From the NCBI GenBank assembly GCA_016802295.1, contig JAESIW010000020.1, forward strand, positions 3,145,964 through 3,209,963: 64,000 nucleotides of DNA. The letters are read 5' to 3'. The notes under the pieces are model-generated. The model was not told the origin of the DNA and searched no databases. It saw only the letters and a program-made list of their open reading frames with translations. Within the stretch, counting starts at the first letter, position 1. The number at the start of each line of letters is the position of its first letter. Below, piece after piece: positions 21,801-35,500 of this stretch. Origin of the DNA: Brachionus rotundiformis (lineage: Eukaryota; Rotifera; Eurotatoria; Ploima; Brachionidae). Made by a program: the position numbers and the translations under genes.

Positions 21801-24800
21801 GCATTTTTAGCATCTCAAAATGGTTTAATTCAAGCTCTTGGACAAAATTTTCCAGTTGTTGAACAAGATCACTAGTTACGTCAATATCAAAGCTAGAATT
21901 ATCTCTATGAGATTTTAAATTTTTTAAAGATTTGACAAAATAAAGTCGTAAAATTTCACTAAAAGTTGACTCGTTCATCTCAAAACTTCTAATATGTGCC
22001 ATCAAATAGACTTGGTCATCCTCGAATCCTTCATTCGAGTCAGCTGTTGGGTCATTGAGCAAAATTTTAAGCAATATTTGTACAAGATCATTAAGCTCTT
22101 TTTTGTATTTTAAATTTTTAAGAGCTAGAAAAAAATTTTTTACAGAAGAAAAAATTTCCAAGTCAATTTGATGCTCGTCCAATTTTACAGTGGCAAACGA
22201 ATTAAGAATTGTTGTCCTAAAGTTGCCTATAAATTCGATAGTTTGTAGCGCATTTCCGAGCCATGCCAAATTTTCAAGTCCAAAAAGAGTGTTTAGAGAG
22301 CCAAATTCGGGCAAATTGGTTAAATATTTTTGCTGCATATCGTCTATCTGAGCATGTTTTGTTCTTGATAATGCTTCGTGGCTTGAGCATTCACTTGTTT
22401 TTTTATCTGTATATTTACATATCATGTAATTAAACCATCTTAGGCGGGCTTTTTTTTCCCGCTGTATGTACTTTTCTTTCTGCTTAAAGTCATGGGAAAA
22501 ATTTTTATAGCCATTTATAACACCATTGTTTTTTCGAAAGTCTTCCTCGTTATTTTCACCTATGTTAGGATGAAAATTTTCATATAAATTACGCTTAAAA
22601 TCGGGATATAACTCGGTTAATTTTGATACAATATCTTTTTCATTTAATACAAGATGTTTGAAGTCCTAAAATTAAAAATTTTTTTCTTATAAATTTTTAG
22701 GTATTTTAGATATTTATACTACATAAAAAAATTAAAGATCTGATTTTACTACAGATGTTTTATTAATACTAGAAGACCCGAGAATTTGTTTGAACTACTT
22801 TTTAGAAATTTAAATTTTTGTATTATATTTTATATATCAAATAAATTTCCAAATATTAACATTTGAACAATTTCATAAATCTCTTATTAATTTATAAAAT
22901 TAAATACTTTATTTAGAAACTTCTTGGGTCTTCTAGGGTTAAAAAAGTAAATTGTTAATGAATGATAAGACTGATGGTTAATTTTGGAACCTATTTGGGT
23001 CTTTCGGATATAAGCTTAATCATCAGAGTTTTTTAACAATATGTTTTTGATAATTTTTTTTGAGATGGCCAGATGAATAGGTAGAACTCTAAACAATACT
23101 TTATAGCTAAATTTTACTAATTAAAAAATGGATTTGAAATGTTCTTTAAATGATAAAACTTATAATTATTTAATCAAAGACTATATCATGTGACTGAAAG
23201 GAAGGACTAGGTATCCATTCCAGACGGCCGACTCTGTCTAAATTATATTTTAAAATAAATAAGTAAATAATAAATACTTCATAAATACAAGGAAAAGCTT
23301 CATTTTTATTTAACTCAGATCAATTTATTATTTTTTGATAAAAGAAACACATTATTGATTTTAATTTTAAGGTTTTTAGAAATTTTATTCACTCAGGGTT
23401 AATTGGTCAAGATTTAACTTAAAAAGGATTTGAAATGTTCTTTAAATGATAAAACTTATACAATGATTTGATTACCAAATTTAGACATTCAATTAAATAA
23501 ATGATAAATTGATAAGGAAAATTAAAAAAATAATTGATAAAATTTTAGACAAAGATGATGTATAGAGCATATAGTTTTTAGTTTAGCTTTGATCGTAACT
23601 TGTAATCACAATATTCATTTAATCAAAATAATCAAAATCGTTCTATTCATATCATATTATATATTTATTAAGCTTATCTTAAGCTTTATTTAATTCTAGT
23701 TAATTATATTTTTTTCTATTTTGAATCAATGATCTTGATTTTTCCACGAAAAATTCATAATTTTAAGCTTAGTTTTAGATTTTCCAAAATGATGCTACAC
23801 ATTTATTCTATTCAAACATGACCAAATTGATCATAACTTGAAAAGTATTTTAAATTTGTTCCGGTAAAAAGATTAAAATAGCTAGAAAATGACTTATCAA
23901 AACACTTATAAACCATTAGAGATAATACTTTGGTAAATTTTCCAATGTTGCAGTTTAACGTTAAAAGTATCAAATGAGTCATTTTGACTAAAAGTTTTAA
24001 ATCATCATATCTTTTGGAAAGATTTCAATATGAATTATGTAGACTTTATCTTTTTATTTACAAAAAGCCTTATATACACTAAAATTACTAAAAATATTTA
24101 AGATTTATTTTGTACTAAAAAAGCACGAAAAATGCTTGGAGCTTCAAGTTTTAAATTACTGCTAAAAATTCTAATTTGTATTCCTAAACATCGTCCCAAA
24201 GATTAACTTGATTCATAAATAACTTGTACTTTAATTTTTGCATATTTAAACAAGTTTTACAATTGGAATAAAATTCAATCTTTTAAAACTCTTTTTTAAC
24301 TTATTAAGTTAAAAATATTTTTTCAAGGAGTGTAAAATTTTTATCTGTTTAATAATAAAAATAATAATCAAAATAAATGAATGCCTACCTTAATGTTATT
24401 GTGATTTATTGACAAATCTGAGACTTTTTTACTATCCTCGATCCAAAGATAGTTACCGACAATAAATTTGGAACTGAAGGTGAAATTCTCTTTTGATAAC
24501 TGTACATTCACACTTTTTATTTTTTGATCTGCATAATATTTATATAAAAACTTAAAAAAAAAAAGATAAACTATATTTTAAAAAACATTTTCTCATACTC
24601 TTTCTATTTCTTGAAAATTTCTAAGTTTCCTACCGCACGGTGAATAGTAAATGATATCACCCTTGACACCATTAGTTGTCAATTCTCTGACAATTGTTTC
24701 TCTTTTAAAGCTAAAAAAGGAATCTTTAATTTAGATAAAGCATGATTAGAGAAAACCAATACCCAAATTTAAGCGGAAGTCTTAGTTTGCTTTCAATCAA

Positions 24801-25277
24801 AATGAACTCTCTGTTCACATTTTCATTGGAAAAGTGGTCTTCTCTTTTCATATTCTGAACCAGTTCGGGCGACTTTTTTGAGATTAAAGGACTACTATCT
24901 TTAGCATTGTTTGATTTGCTCAGACTTGGAGGTGAATCATTTGACTTTTGAATAATGCTTTCTATAGAAAAAGAATTCTTTTTTTTTTCTTCGCATGACT
25001 TTAATTCGGAATCCAATAATGAAAAATTTTGGTTCGAAAAGGACGAACTTAGACCAAGATCAGAGATAAGCTTAGACAAAACATTTTGCTGTTCCAGGAA
25101 CAAGCTAGTAGTGAGGTTGCTAATTAAATGTTGATTAAAAGCGCTGATATCGGTAAGCATACTTTGATACATGTTCGTATTAGAGGCTAGCGGATTGGCA
25201 TAAGATTGGATGTGTGCGCCGTTTACATGGTTCGAACTATCCGCTTTTTGCTCTGGCGCATCTAAATTTCGCTTCAT
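18880..25277 (-). CDS. BAZ2: BAZ2-type chromatin reader (MBD/TAM, DDT, WHIM, two PHD fingers, bromodomain)
   Basis: Six exons (25277-24763, 24710-24599, 24550-24389, 22665-20372, 19709-19487, 19434-18880) keep phase and give 1286 residues. BAZ2 proteins are ISWI remodeler partners that read histone marks. In order: a disordered N-terminus; MBD/TAM domain (about 165-265) with GDIIYYSPCGRKLRNF and ENFTFSSKFIVGNY; DDT domain near 381-435; WHIM motif GQDRYKRLYWKL near 645; PHD1 (CHICG...LLLCDNCDLGYHTYC...PDGDWYCFKC); and immediately a second Cys4-His-Cys3 finger (CYVCG...CEKCSCIFHGKC...WHCINC). An AT-hook-like KKRGRKRKHP follows, then a C-terminal bromodomain with IKQPIDLNTI and FNEDDSQIGQAGH, very like BAZ2A/B. 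Vertebrate BAZ2 has one PHD, so the second finger is unusual. Introns 3 and 4 hold the 260-bp repeat copies. Confidence 0.93.
19885..20144. repeat. 260-bp direct repeat, copy 1 (in BAZ2 intron)
   Basis: Nearly identical to 23165-23425; I see one substitution (ACTCTGCC against ACTCTGTC). It begins at ATTATTTAATCAAAG and ends GATTTAACTTAAAA. This copy has no obvious flanking duplication, so it may be the source. It has no coding content and no clear tRNA or LINE similarity. Confidence 0.92.
23165..23425. repeat. 260-bp direct repeat, copy 2, flanked by a 35-bp duplication
   Basis: Same orientation as copy 1 and almost identical in sequence. Immediately outside it, 23130-23164 and 23426-23460 are identical 35-bp blocks starting GGATTTGAAATGTTC. 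This is the signature of an insertion with target duplication. It lies in BAZ2 intron 3, 3.3 kb from copy 1. The copied sequence ends in AAAA. Confidence 0.92.
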
Positions 25278-25443
25278 AATTCAATTTTTTTGATCATTCA
25301 GAGATTTTTTATTTATTTTTTTTGATTTTCTAGAAATAATTTTTGTTGGAATAAATTAATTTTTTTTTGGAAAATAAAAATATAAAGAATAATTTATATT
25401 TTTTGAAATATTTATTTTATAGTTTATTATAATGGAGTGTTAG

Positions 25444-25446
<3 letters not shown>

Positions 25447-25474
<28 letters not shown>
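25447..25474. repeat. (TA)14 microsatellite
   Basis: Uninterrupted TA dinucleotide repeat about 170 bp upstream of the BAZ2 start codon, in its probable promoter region. Confidence 0.95.
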
Positions 25475-28400
25475 GCTTTTGCATCGAAAAATAAAAAATA
25501 TTCATACTTATACACACGATATGATAAATTAATGTACTGGGCATAGCTGGACTTGAGTCAAAAAATTTAATGATAGACAAATCTAAAATCCCCTAGCCGA
25601 TAAAAAATATATTTAAATATCCGAATTAACAAAAAAATAAAATCCGATTTCGAATTGCCTCTATTTAATTTATATTTAAATAATATCAGAAATATTTCTC
25701 AATTTTATCTCTTTATTAACTGAAACTGTTAATTTAAAAGATGGAAAACTAACCTTGTAAAAGATGGGAAATTTTCAAAAAATAGAAAATAGAAAAAAAA
25801 GAAATTTTTTCTTAAAAATAAATTATAATTTTTACTTTGAAAAAAAAATTATTCATACAAGTTCTTAATATTAATTATATTCTTGCTTATATTTTATTAA
25901 AAATAATTTAAAATGATAATCTTAATTTTTTAATTTAGTTTTGCTAATTTTTCTTTTATGTGCTGTGAGATAAATTGTAGCGTAAAGTAAAATAAGCCAA
26001 AAATAAAAGTTTAAAATAAGATAGGCCAGTTTAAAAACAAAAACATTTTAAAGGCTATATCAAACAAACAAACTTCTTCTTTTTATTAAAAAAATAAATA
26101 AATTATTTTCATAAAATATATTAGACTATAATAAAAAAGTCATTTTGTTTCAAATTAATTGTTCCAAAATTGTAAATCTTTTTCGGCTTTTCGTACCACT
26201 CAGAAGACTATTTTAATTATAGACTAAATTTATTAAAATATAAATGGAAAAAATATTTTGTTTGAATTCGTATGGTCAAAGACCAAAGGTTTGAAAATAT
26301 TGGAAATTATGCAACAAATATTTGGGTTTGAATTTAATTAAGAATAAGTGTCAACAAATCGGGATGATAAGCTTTGAAATGAGACAAATGATGGTTTGGT
26401 TTGGAGAGGAGCGCTTTGTTTAGATACAAAATCAATTATATGGGCTCGAAATTCAGACGATCAAAATTTAGTTTTAGTTTGAAGTTTAATGAAAAATAAA
26501 TTTTCTTGCATATTTATAATTTTTAGTTTCGTAAAAACAAAACAATCACTATCCAAAATAAAAAGCATCTTTTTTCATAAATAAAAAAAATTTTGATTCC
26601 TAAATCTTATTTTTAAAATAAAAAAATAAGTTAAAATTTTTTTCATATTTTTATTCCGAGTAAATGATGTTTTTTTTTCTATCAGATTAATCATTTACAA
26701 ATGTTGAAATATATTTTCGATAATTCAATCACCTTTTAATTAATTTAAATTTAAATTTAAAATTGATTAAGATTTTATAAACTATCTGATTAATAACTAA
26801 AAATTTTACCAAAAAGAAGCTTTAGGGAAATAAATAATTAAATGAGTTAAAAAATTTAATAATATTAAAAGCGAATGATATGATCTCTACATTTATTTAG
26901 GTCACAGACAATCGAGTAGAAGCTAAATCGGTAGAGCATTATCTTAGACCAGATCTAATTTTTTTTTAAATTTGATAGCCTCTTTAGATCTAACGCAATA
27001 TGTTTAGAGTAAAAATAAGTAGACATTGGTAAGCAAGTGTATCAAATTGATTATCAATAATTATATTTTAGATGGCATTTTAAAAAATTAATTTAAAATA
27101 AAAAAAAAACTGGTTTAAAATTGAAGTATGTCATCCATAAGAATTATTTTTAAGTAATTCAATCAGTCGTACACGTTTATGGTAAAAAATTTGATAGGAA
27201 ATTTACAAATTTAAATTAGAAAAACTACTTAAGGATTAACTATTTCGTTTTGTCTAACTGCTCTTAATCTCATTTAATCTATTCAATTGATAATTAGTTT
27301 TATAGCATTTAAATTAGGAGGTAACGAATTTTTATGATGCCTAAATTTACATTAGAAAGGATATAAAATTTTTTGTTTCAACAAATTTAGCCCTTAATTC
27401 TCAGCATAGACTGACGTTTGATTGATGTTTAGTTTTCTTTATTTAGCGATACTAGTTGATATCTTATCTCGTTTTAATATCTGAGTCTAACTTTTGGCAT
27501 ATTATTTTATCAATATGACAAAATCGATTGAAAAATGCAAGCGCAATTTTCAATTTTTAAATACACAAGAGATAGTTGTTAAAATTTAGTTTTAAATTCA
27601 ATTTTTAAAAATATCTATCGAATTTTCAGTGAGAAGAAATTTTAATAACTCATTATCAAAAAGCATGAAAAATTAACAAACTAATTTAGTTTTGTTTATG
27701 TTTGATCATTTAATTAAAATGTAAATATTTTTTAAAACTAAACTGATTAAAAAAAAATAGAGCTACAAAACTGAGAAAAAAACAACAATGAACGGTAGCG
27801 AAAGACTAGTTAAATTAGTTCAAATGAAAATTGGAAAATTAAGTTTTGGCCTCGTTGTAATGGGTGGCTGATATTTTTGTTTGAACTATTGAAAAATAGA
27901 AATTTGAAATTATTTTAATGAGTTTTTATTTTTCTAAATTAGAAATAGGAAATTTCCAAAGCTATATTTATTTCAGAAGGTTTTTTTCCTAATTGCTGCA
28001 ATAAAAGTAGAAAAATTAATTTATTTACTTGAACATTTAATTTTGTAATAATTATTTGTTTTTAAATAAAAGTATTCATTATTTAAGTTATTTTTCTAAG
28101 CGATCACTTATTGTTATAAAATAAAATGGTTCTTTGGGGTCGTAAGTAAATCTCTTTGGACTGGTAAATCTAGTTTACAAATTATATTCTTCTACTTTAT
28201 TTAATAATTATAGCCGTGATAATTGTTTTTTTTTTTAAATTTCTCCAGGTCTGGGATTATTGGTGGCTATTTTTCTTTATTTTTGATCAAGAAGAAAAAT
28301 TAAAAAAACCCATATTTTATTAGATTTCTATTTTGACACAGTCGGTATTGGTCATCACTATCTAAAAAAAAATATTTTTAATATCTTAATCGAAAATTTA

Positions 28401-31400
28401 ATTTAATTTAATTAAAAGCAAAAAAAGTACAATTTTCAAATATTTTTGTTAATTTTAATGTCTGTTTTGTTTATAATTTAAAAACTAAAATTTGAATGCC
28501 AAATTTTAAAGGGTAGATGGATAGATAATAATTTGAAAAAAGTGACAAAATTTGGTATTTTTTTAACCCTTTATGGACCAGACACAGTAACCAAGAATTC
28601 AGAAAATATTTTTATGTTTCAAAACAATGAAAGCTAAAGTAATCAAGAGATAAAAGTGATCATTTAAAGCTCGTTAATCGACAAAATATTTAATAAGTTA
28701 ATAATTTAAAAGAGATTATAATTATTTTAGAGGTTTTTTTGTGTTTTCAAACTTTCACGTAAAACAAATAGTAAAAATATCGAGATTTTAAATTTGGTTT
28801 TTGAATACCATCATAAACTGCTTGTCTTTGCCTAATTCTTCATAAACAAATGAGATGAATAGAGTCAATTATTTAATTTTGCATAAAAGATATCATAACT
28901 ACAGATTTTAGAATGATTTAAAAATATTTTTAGATAAAAAATCACTCAGAGAAAAATATTTTTTCGAATTTTTTTCATATCCCATCCTTTCATGTTTAAT
29001 GAAACTATATGATTATTGTTTACAAAACTTGTCGAGTTTTTACAATTAAACATTTGTAAATTTCGTAGTTTTATTACAACCACTCTGTCACAAGTTTTGT
29101 TTATTCAAATGCATTGATATAATTGCATAAAACAAAAAAATAGATTTTGGAAATTTGAAAGTTTTGTATATTGTATACTAGTTATCTAATTTACAAGAAA
29201 AAATAATGATTAAGCTTTTAAAGATATTCAAAATTTTGTTCTAAATTGAATTTTTTTGTACATACATATTCATCGCCGGCTCCTAGCACAACAAAGCAAA
29301 ATATAAACAATCGATTTCTAATAAGACATTTTTGTAAATTGCTCGATTAAATCAATTAGGCTTAAAGTACGATTTTAAAAAATATTCATTAAATTAATCA
29401 TACACAAATTCTTCAGGTCAAGATTTATTTTTATCTCAATAATGAGAAGCTAGAAAAAATTTCATTTATTTAAAAATAGTTCTAATTGAAAAAATTGTTC
29501 ATTCAATATTTAAAATTTAATATGTTTTTTTTCTTTAAAATTAAGATTTAGTCAAAGAAATTATTTATTTGATTTGTATAAAAAACTAAAAAACTTTTAA
29601 GTTCGGGTCAAGATTCTTTGCGTAATTTTGTAAAAAATAAGTTCTCTCCAAGTGTTTATTAGTTTAATAATTACTTTGTTAGACCATTTGTAAACTAATT
29701 TTTTCCAAAGGATATTTATAAAATTCAAAATAACAATTCTATAGCTTATGAGATTAATTTAACTTGTTTAATTAGTTTACATTAAATTTACAAGAAAAAC
29801 AAAAAAAGCCTCAACAAGTGGTATTTTACAAATGAAAAATTCAGCTTTAAAAAAAACAGTAAATGAAGCTTAATGAAACGATTTAGAAAAACCCTTGGAA
29901 AAAATTCATATTTTATAAGGCGACGGCTTCTCATTTTGATTTAGTTTTTTTTAATTTTAACAAGAATAAACTACTTAATTTAAATGAGTGTTATTTAAAT
30001 TTAAACTAAACTAAGATAGAGTGGAAATTAATTTCTTAGAAAATGTTTTATTTGAGTTTACAAACGAAATATGATAATAATCCTTTGCAGAGTAATATTA
30101 TATTTCAAGTGGTTGATGAAGAATTTTATAAAGGGACGGACTCTATATTTGAAAAAATTATTTTTTTTTCTTCAAGATAGACAAGATAACTATATGAATC
30201 TCTAGGTTTATTTTTTTTATTAATTATCTTGATTTGAGTTTTAAATTGACTGTTCGAAAAAAGAAGCTCTCAGGAATCTTTTAGCCCTTTGTGAGTAGAA
30301 TAACTTTGATTAACTTTAGAATCTTAGAGCGATTCAGTTAGATAACTCTATATTTAAATTGTATATATATATATATTACCAACGGCTCAGTCACATTTGG
30401 AAAACAAATCATCATATGAAGAACCAAAATATTGATCTTAACAATAAATATTTACAAAAGCGCTTAATATTCTATTTAGATCGGTTTTTAAATCAAGTTC
30501 AAGAGCAATACTTAATTTATTAAGATCAAAATTTTAATATTTCCACAACAAAGACAAACTTGAGTCCAATTTAATATCAAAAAATTTCTCTTTTTTTCTT
30601 TTTCTTTTTGGTAATGGCTTATTTTACCGAGAGAGATTTAATTAAGTCATTAGCCTTGGTTTCGGTTTCATTTGATATCCATTTAAAATAAGTAGAAAAT
30701 AAAAATTCAAAATTGATCGTTGCATTCAAGACAGGTCAATTTAAATGGCTTGATTTGATATTGGAATCAGGTCCAATGTAACGACCATAAATTAAAGTAA
30801 TCATCGATCTCCAAAACGAGGTTAAATGATGCGTTTTTTCAAATGAAAGATAATTAATAATTGGTTTATATCAAGTAACTCTTTAAAAATTGAGATTGAC
30901 CATTTAATTTGCCTCAAGCATAACCATATTTATAAATTTCTTTTTTGAAAATTAATTCAACAAAAAAAGCATTCTTTTACCAAAATACAACACATGTATT
31001 TGTCTTAATAAGCTATTTTATAAATTTTACTTTTTCCCTTAAAGATAAATAATTGATGCGGTTTTTTTGCCAAATGCCAAGATTATATTTGGTTCATAGT
31101 GTAATATGTGTTTTGTGTTGAAGTTTTAAGAGAAATACACTTGATCAAGCATGACTCAAGGTACTAATCAAAAAAAAATATTGTTATTCATTTATAAAAA
31201 AAAAACGTTTTTCTTTCGTTTGGAATTGATAGCATTCCATCTAGTCTTTTAATTATAATGATAAAATTTTTTAAAAATTACCTTTAGACAAAATTGCTTA
31301 CAACATAATGGCATTTTTTCATTCACATTGTCACTCTTTGCAAGTGATAACAAAGAAGAAAGTTCTTAATTTTGATTTTAGAGTTTGGAAATATACCAGA

Positions 31401-32335
31401 GAGTTTTTTTCAGTCTATTAAGTAAAATCAAATTTATTATTTTAAAGGACTCAGTTTAAAATAGGCCGTCTTATAATTGATAACCAGTCAGTAAAATTAT
31501 GACCTGAATTAATGATATATTGATAAATTAATGTCACGTTTACCCACGCTAAGTTTTTGAAAAAAAATTAATATTACGTGTTTTATACAAAATTATTTTG
31601 AAAAAAAAAAGATAAATCTTAATGCTAAAAGTAGATTTAAATGTTAGATAGCAATTATTTATTTTAGATAACTTTTTTGTTTAAAAGAAAAATCTTAAAA
31701 TCTAATTTAAAATAAATATGAAATTTTTTAAGCCTATTTAAAATTCTTAATTTTTCAAGAATGTTTGTTTTTTTTTTTTGTTTTTGAAAATGGAAAAAAA
31801 ATTAAAAATATAATGACAATATTCAATTAGTAAATACGTTGGTAGCAAATTGGTTTCTTAAGAAAAACAATGGCAAGTTTACGGATCGATTAATTTTTTA
31901 TGGTAAAAAGTAGCATTTTTATCAATTTTAGAATAAAATTTTTTTGCAGCATTTTTTTTTCTCAGTGTAATTTAGTTATTATTGTTTACATTTTAATAGT
32001 TTAGATCTGCATTAATATGATATTAAAATAAAAATAATTTATCACTGAATCAAAATTTAAATTGAATAATTAATTTGATGGACATATTTTGACTATGGTC
32101 AAGGTAAAATTAATTTGACATATCAGTTTTCTCAAAAGAATTAATTCTAGATAAATATAGACATAGGAAAATATTATCCGTGAAAATAGGGAAAATTAGG
32201 TAAATTCTTTGCCAATTTTAGGCTTTTTAGCTTTTGACCTGCGGCCAAATTTGCTTATCGATTAGACAGAATGCAAAAATCAACAGATTTCTATACAGTC
32301 GTATCTATGGTAGTCTAATCTCAAATAGATCCATG

Positions 32336-32371
32336 TTTGCTCGATAATCATTTGTTTGCATGTCGAGCAAA
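32336..32371. repeat. 9-bp perfect inverted repeat
   Basis: TTTGCTCGA (32336-32344) pairs with TCGAGCAAA (32363-32371) across an 18-bp loop, about 200 bp upstream of the 32550 gene. It could be a protein-binding palindrome; the stem is too short for a microRNA precursor. Confidence 0.45.
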
Positions 32372-32549
32372 TAGCCAGTTTGATTGAGTCTCCTCAAGAC
32401 CAATTGACATCATAAATTTTTAATAAATTTATCATTTATTTTCGAATGATTTATGTTCAGATGAAATAATTAATTTAAAATTTTGATTAGTTTTTTTAGA
32501 TCCCAATCAAGAGCCTAATATGATAGATTAGTTAAAATAGTTGACCAAA

Positions 32550-35500
32550 ATGCCACCCGATTCTAAATCCAGCTTGGGTGATAGCTCAAAAAGATCAAAA
32601 TTAAATCTGAAGATAACCCAAGATGAACAACGTCTTACCATCAATTTGTTGGACAAAGCAGCAAATCGCGACCAAACCGCCGAATCACTCACTGACTCGA
32701 TACTAATCGAGCCCCCATTTCGGATCGAATCTCTTGGACACAAGCCTAAAAGGTCCAAAAAATCATTCACCAAAAACAACTGTCTGAATTTATTTGAAAA
32801 ACGGCGTTCAGCAACACCCGAGCCTCAAAGCTACAAACACCTCAAGGAGATTATCACCGAAGCCAATGAAAGCTGGTCCCATTTTTTTCTGCCCTTAATT
32901 CACCTTGGCAATATAGATCCCAATAGAGAAAAAGTTACTAGATTAATGGAAAATTTTAAAATGGCTCGAAATTTAACTTATGGTCAACAAGATAACCAAG
33001 CTGGAATGGTTCAACCATCAACTAGTCAACTGAGCAATTCGGACAGCCACGATATCAGACTTTTTTCCACATTTGATGAAAAAAATTCCTCATCTTCTTC
33101 TGGTTCTCATTCAGACAAGGCCAAATTGAACAAACTGGACGCCCTAAAGACCGAAATTGACAAGACAATCAACGAAATAAGCACATTCAAAAATGAAGTA
33201 TTGTACTACGAGTCGACCAAGCTGGTACAAACAAGCGAGATTGGCATTAACACAGAAATTTCCATGTCCAATGCAGTATTCAAAATAAAATATGAAGACG
33301 AAGAAGAAGAGGATGAAAACAGTAACAAAAATACCAATTTCAAACAAACAATCCGCCCAAGCTACAATTATACGGACATGCCATTGATCGAGAGTCCAAG
33401 TGAGACCAATAGTTCTAGAAAAGCAAATAAATCCAACTTACCTGCGCTCACTTTAATCAAAAACTTGAACAAAAAATACAATTTAAGCTCAATGAACGAG
33501 TCTGACATATCATCACCTGGCACTAGCCGTAAAAATTCAAGATTTCAGCGCATTCCCAAAATAAGCAATCTTGAGTCAGATAGCTTGGATGATCCACAAT
33601 TAAGAAAAAATCAAGACTACATGCTTGATGATAATAATATATTTAAGAAAATTTTTAGTCGAAATTTAGACAGAGACCAAAGGGTGCCTTTTGTCAATTT
33701 AGAGCCTATAAAGAAAACTTTAAACTCTAGTTCAAGTTTGTCGTCGTCAAGTAGCGAGATCTACGAGACTAAACGAGCCAGCAAAATTTCCAAAAAAAGA
33801 GAATCATGGCTAAATGATGAACGAAAGAGACACAGCTTAAGAAAACTGCCTGTACATGACTTTGGTTCCACTTTTTCCAAGCGGAATAGCAACGAGTACA
33901 AGCTTAAAATGATTCCTTTAAAAAAGTCTGTAGAGCAGACAAAATTTCACTGCTGCTGTTGTAAATGTTCTTGTACAGAGATGCCAATATACAAAACTAT
34001 AACTACCACCACAACTACCAAGATACCTGCATCTTCTTTAAAAGTAGACACTTGTAGCGATAGTTCAGCAAGATCAAGTGAAAATAGTGAGAAAAAAAAA
34101 CAAAATTTAAACTCTTATTACTTTAAATCAACTAAAAATCACCGGAAAAAAAATGAATTTGGTCTCTTGTCACAAGTGGCCAGTCGTAATGTAGAAATAA
34201 AAAGCAATGATTTTAAATATCTTGGGCCAGATAGCTTGGAGAAGAGAAACAGGAAAGAAGATGAAATTGAGTTTAAAAAAAATCTAATTAATGACACTGA
34301 GTCTAATAGTGATGAAGATTTCGAACAAATACAAACAAACATTCAATACATACTAGAATCTCTACATAGGCCCCATTCAGCCTTTCAATACAATGAAAAC
34401 AGGGCGAACACTACCACTAATTTGAATGAACCCAATTTTAGAACTCAAAAAAGTTATCCTAAACAAATGGTAATATTTTTAATTTTAATAATTCTTAAAA
34501 ATTATTGTGAAATAATTAAAAAATATGATTCTTTGAGCCTTTTTTCTTTAGTTATATGTATTTTAACCAGGCTAAAAGCAATTAAAAAATTAATTAAATG
34601 TACGCAAGAAAAAAAGAGAGTTGAATTAAAATTTTACTAAAAAATTTGATTCTTATAAGTTGCTTTTAAATTAAATTTTTAGAATGAAAATAAATCAGAT
34701 ATTGACTAAATCGCAAAATTCTTTTTTTAACAAAATATATAATATATAAATATGTTGTTCTCAGGTCTTGATAAATGAACTATAATTTTGAAGCTATCTT
34801 TTTTTAAGCTCTAATTAAAAGCTAAAATATTTGAATGTGATTTTTGACTCGACTATTGTAAATAAATCAACTTTAACTGTAGATTCTTTACCATGGTATT
34901 TGATAATAATAAAAACTTCATGTGACATATTTTGTTATTTATAATTAAAAGAGATAGGCTTGTTTGGAATCTTTGGTGTTATTAATTAGTACAATTTTTG
35001 AAGTTAATATTTCAGGGGAAAAGGCTCCTACGAAAGTCTATCTAAATATCAGATAGAAGAGCCTGGTTATACCAACAGATTACATGGTTTGAGACAATCT
35101 AAAAGTTTTAAATTTATCCCTAAAACCAAAATGGTTACTTGAGAATTTTCTCAAGTTCATTTTAGGATTTAAAACTATTTTGATAAGAATTTGAACATTT
35201 ATTTGTAGGCTTTCCCTTTTGCAGCTTTTTCTATCTTACTTTTCTATGTGTGTTATGCAAGGAGCTACCATAGGTGACATCTTAGCTAGTGTTGCTTTAG
35301 CTTATATATTATTACTATTATTATTAATTTAATATTTCAAGTAATACAGAAAAAATTAAACAGACAAAGATACTTGGTAAATGAGGTAGCTTTTTAAGTG
35401 AGTGAAATTAAAACCAATTTTGACCAGCTTTAAAATTGTTATATATTTAAAAAATTTTATTCAATCAGAGTTAATTAAATTTCACAATGCATTTAAAGAG

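Larger units (their letters stand above)
25278..32549. other. 7.3-kb region without recognisable gene
   Basis: Lies between the divergent BAZ2 and 32550 genes. Very A/T-rich on both strands with dense stops. It contains TA microsatellites at 25447-25474 and about 30361-30374, an A-box-like tRNA scrap near 26925-26955 without a B box, a possible two-exon 17-codon frame at 28126-28286, and an inverted repeat at 32336-32371. Nothing else could be supported. Confidence 0.5.

Noticed and set aside
23130..23460. CRISPR-like or satellite array from the repeated blocks in BAZ2 intron 3
   Set aside because: Only two copies of the 35-bp block exist, separated by a 261-bp copied segment; this is an insertion with target duplication, not an array.
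26915..26960. tRNA-like stretch (AGCTAAATCGGTAGAGCAT)
   Set aside because: It resembles a tRNA A box and D arm, but no T arm or B box (GGTTCAANNCC) follows and the acceptor stem cannot be closed.
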